Assembly: GCA_937990205.1 (NCBI GenBank)
Contig: CALKRO010000077.1
Location: 1 to 6,258, forward strand
Length of the DNA: 6,258 bases
Source of the DNA: an uncultured Candidatus Saccharibacteria bacterium
Lineage (GTDB): Bacteria; Patescibacteriota; Saccharimonadia; Saccharimonadales; Saccharimonadaceae
Direction of reading: 5' to 3'
A program made the position numbers and the translations under genes. Shown here piece by piece: positions 5,756 to 6,258 of this stretch (position 1 is the first letter of the stretch; every line of letters begins with the position of its first letter). Under the pieces are notes generated by a model. That model was not told where the DNA came from. It did not search any database and worked only from the letters and a program-made list of their open reading frames with translations.

Positions 5756-5761
5756 AAGATT

Positions 5762-6258
5762 ATGAAAACATATATTGTGGGCAACTGGAAGATGAATCTG
5801 ACCATCGGTGAGTCTTCTATCTTTTTGCAGAAATTACTTAAGAAAATCAAACCTAGTCGTGGCCTTGAAATTGTAATTGCTCCAAGTTTTACTTCGCTCT
5901 CTAGCCTTTCACTTCAACTTGAACGTAACAAGTCCAAGATCAAGCTTGCTGCTCAGAATTTTTATTACCGTGATTTTGGTGCATACACTGGTGAGGTTTC
6001 TATCGCTCAGCTCCGTGGTTTAGTTTCTTATGCCATCATCGGCCATTCCGAGCGCCGCTTTGTCTTCGGTGAAACTAACCGAGAAATCTCTCAGAAGGTC
6101 GCCGCTGCGATTCGTAATGGTATTACCCCGATTCTTTGTGTCGGTGAGACCGAAAGTCAGCGTAATTTTGGTGAAACCGTCGATGTTTTGCGTGATGAAA
6201 TTTTTGGTGGTCTTTCCGAAATCGATAGTGATGATATTAAAAAATGCATCATTGCTTA
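5762..6258 (+). CDS. tpiA: Triosephosphate isomerase, N-terminal part, runs off the right edge
   Basis: The enzyme interconverts dihydroxyacetone phosphate and glyceraldehyde 3-phosphate in glycolysis, in the cytoplasm. 165 complete codons are visible, about two thirds of the usual 250 or so. The active-site Asn8 and Lys10 lie in GNWKMN, AAQN is at 63-66, GAYTGEVS at 73-80, and the electrophilic His95 in IIGHSERR (92-99). TPILCVGET is at 122-130. The window ends within the codon after CIIA, just before the expected YEPVWAIGTG strand with the catalytic Glu, so that residue cannot be checked. The family loop between AAQN and GAYTGE reads FYYRDF instead of the common VSAHES type. The start has no Shine-Dalgarno and follows a -10 box by 6 bp. 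It is divergent from the HAD/PRC-barrel pair. Confidence 0.97.
   Translation, partial: MKTYIVGNWKMNLTIGESSIFLQKLLKKIKPSRGLEIVIAPSFTSLSSLSLQLERNKSKIKLAAQNFYYRDFGAYTGEVSIAQLRGLVSYAIIGHSERRFVFGETNREISQKVAAAIRNGITPILCVGETESQRNFGETVDVLRDEIFGGLSEIDSDDIKKCIIA

Noticed and set aside
1..6258. Alternative genetic code (UGA=Gly)
   Set aside because: The HAD gene ends at TGA with an ATGA overlap, and the other frames contain no in-frame TGA at conserved Gly positions. The standard code fits.

Overview
The window (roughly 40% GC by eye) looks like a piece of a Patescibacteria (CPR) chromosome, most likely Saccharibacteria (TM7). I base this on three things. The left-edge protein resembles, from memory, the Saccharibacteria penicillin-binding-protein N-terminus, with a long Lys-rich cytoplasmic tail before one membrane anchor. 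The TyrRS and RecX are unusual variants. The genes are tightly packed, with overlapping stops and starts and apparently leaderless mRNAs. TGA is read as stop here, so nothing points to the UGA=Gly code of Absconditabacteria/Gracilibacteria. The assignment rests on remembered family resemblance, not a database search.

Layout. 1-774 (-): N-terminus of a probable bifunctional penicillin-binding protein, cut by the left edge. 775-838: compact divergent promoter. 839-2131 (+): tyrosyl-tRNA synthetase. 2132-2317: long recA leader with a candidate promoter, a possible 4-residue leader peptide, a short perfect inverted repeat and a 10-bp direct repeat. 2318-3340 (+): recA, overlapping recX (3340-4200) by one base. 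4201-4266: convergent gap holding a 45-bp period-5 purine/pyrimidine tract. 4267-4833 (-): PRC-barrel protein, overlapping by 4 bp the end of a phosphomannomutase-like HAD gene (4830-5633, -). 5634-5761: divergent promoter region. 5762-6258 (+): triosephosphate isomerase, cut by the right edge just before its catalytic Glu.

Functionally the window is housekeeping: cell-wall synthesis, tRNA charging, recombination and its modulator, a sugar-phosphate or phosphatase HAD enzyme with a PRC-barrel partner, and glycolysis. I see no mobile element, CRISPR array, RNA gene or defence system.

The most interesting material is regulatory. Four promoters share an extended -10 motif (TGnTAtAAT). tyrS and tpiA have it exactly 6 bp before their ATG and lack a Shine-Dalgarno, which predicts leaderless mRNAs. 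The PBP, recA and HAD genes have clear Shine-Dalgarno sites. recX and the PRC gene start by stop-start overlap. The PBP/tyrS promoter pair is a near-symmetric inverted repeat in which each -10 lies where the other's -35 should be.
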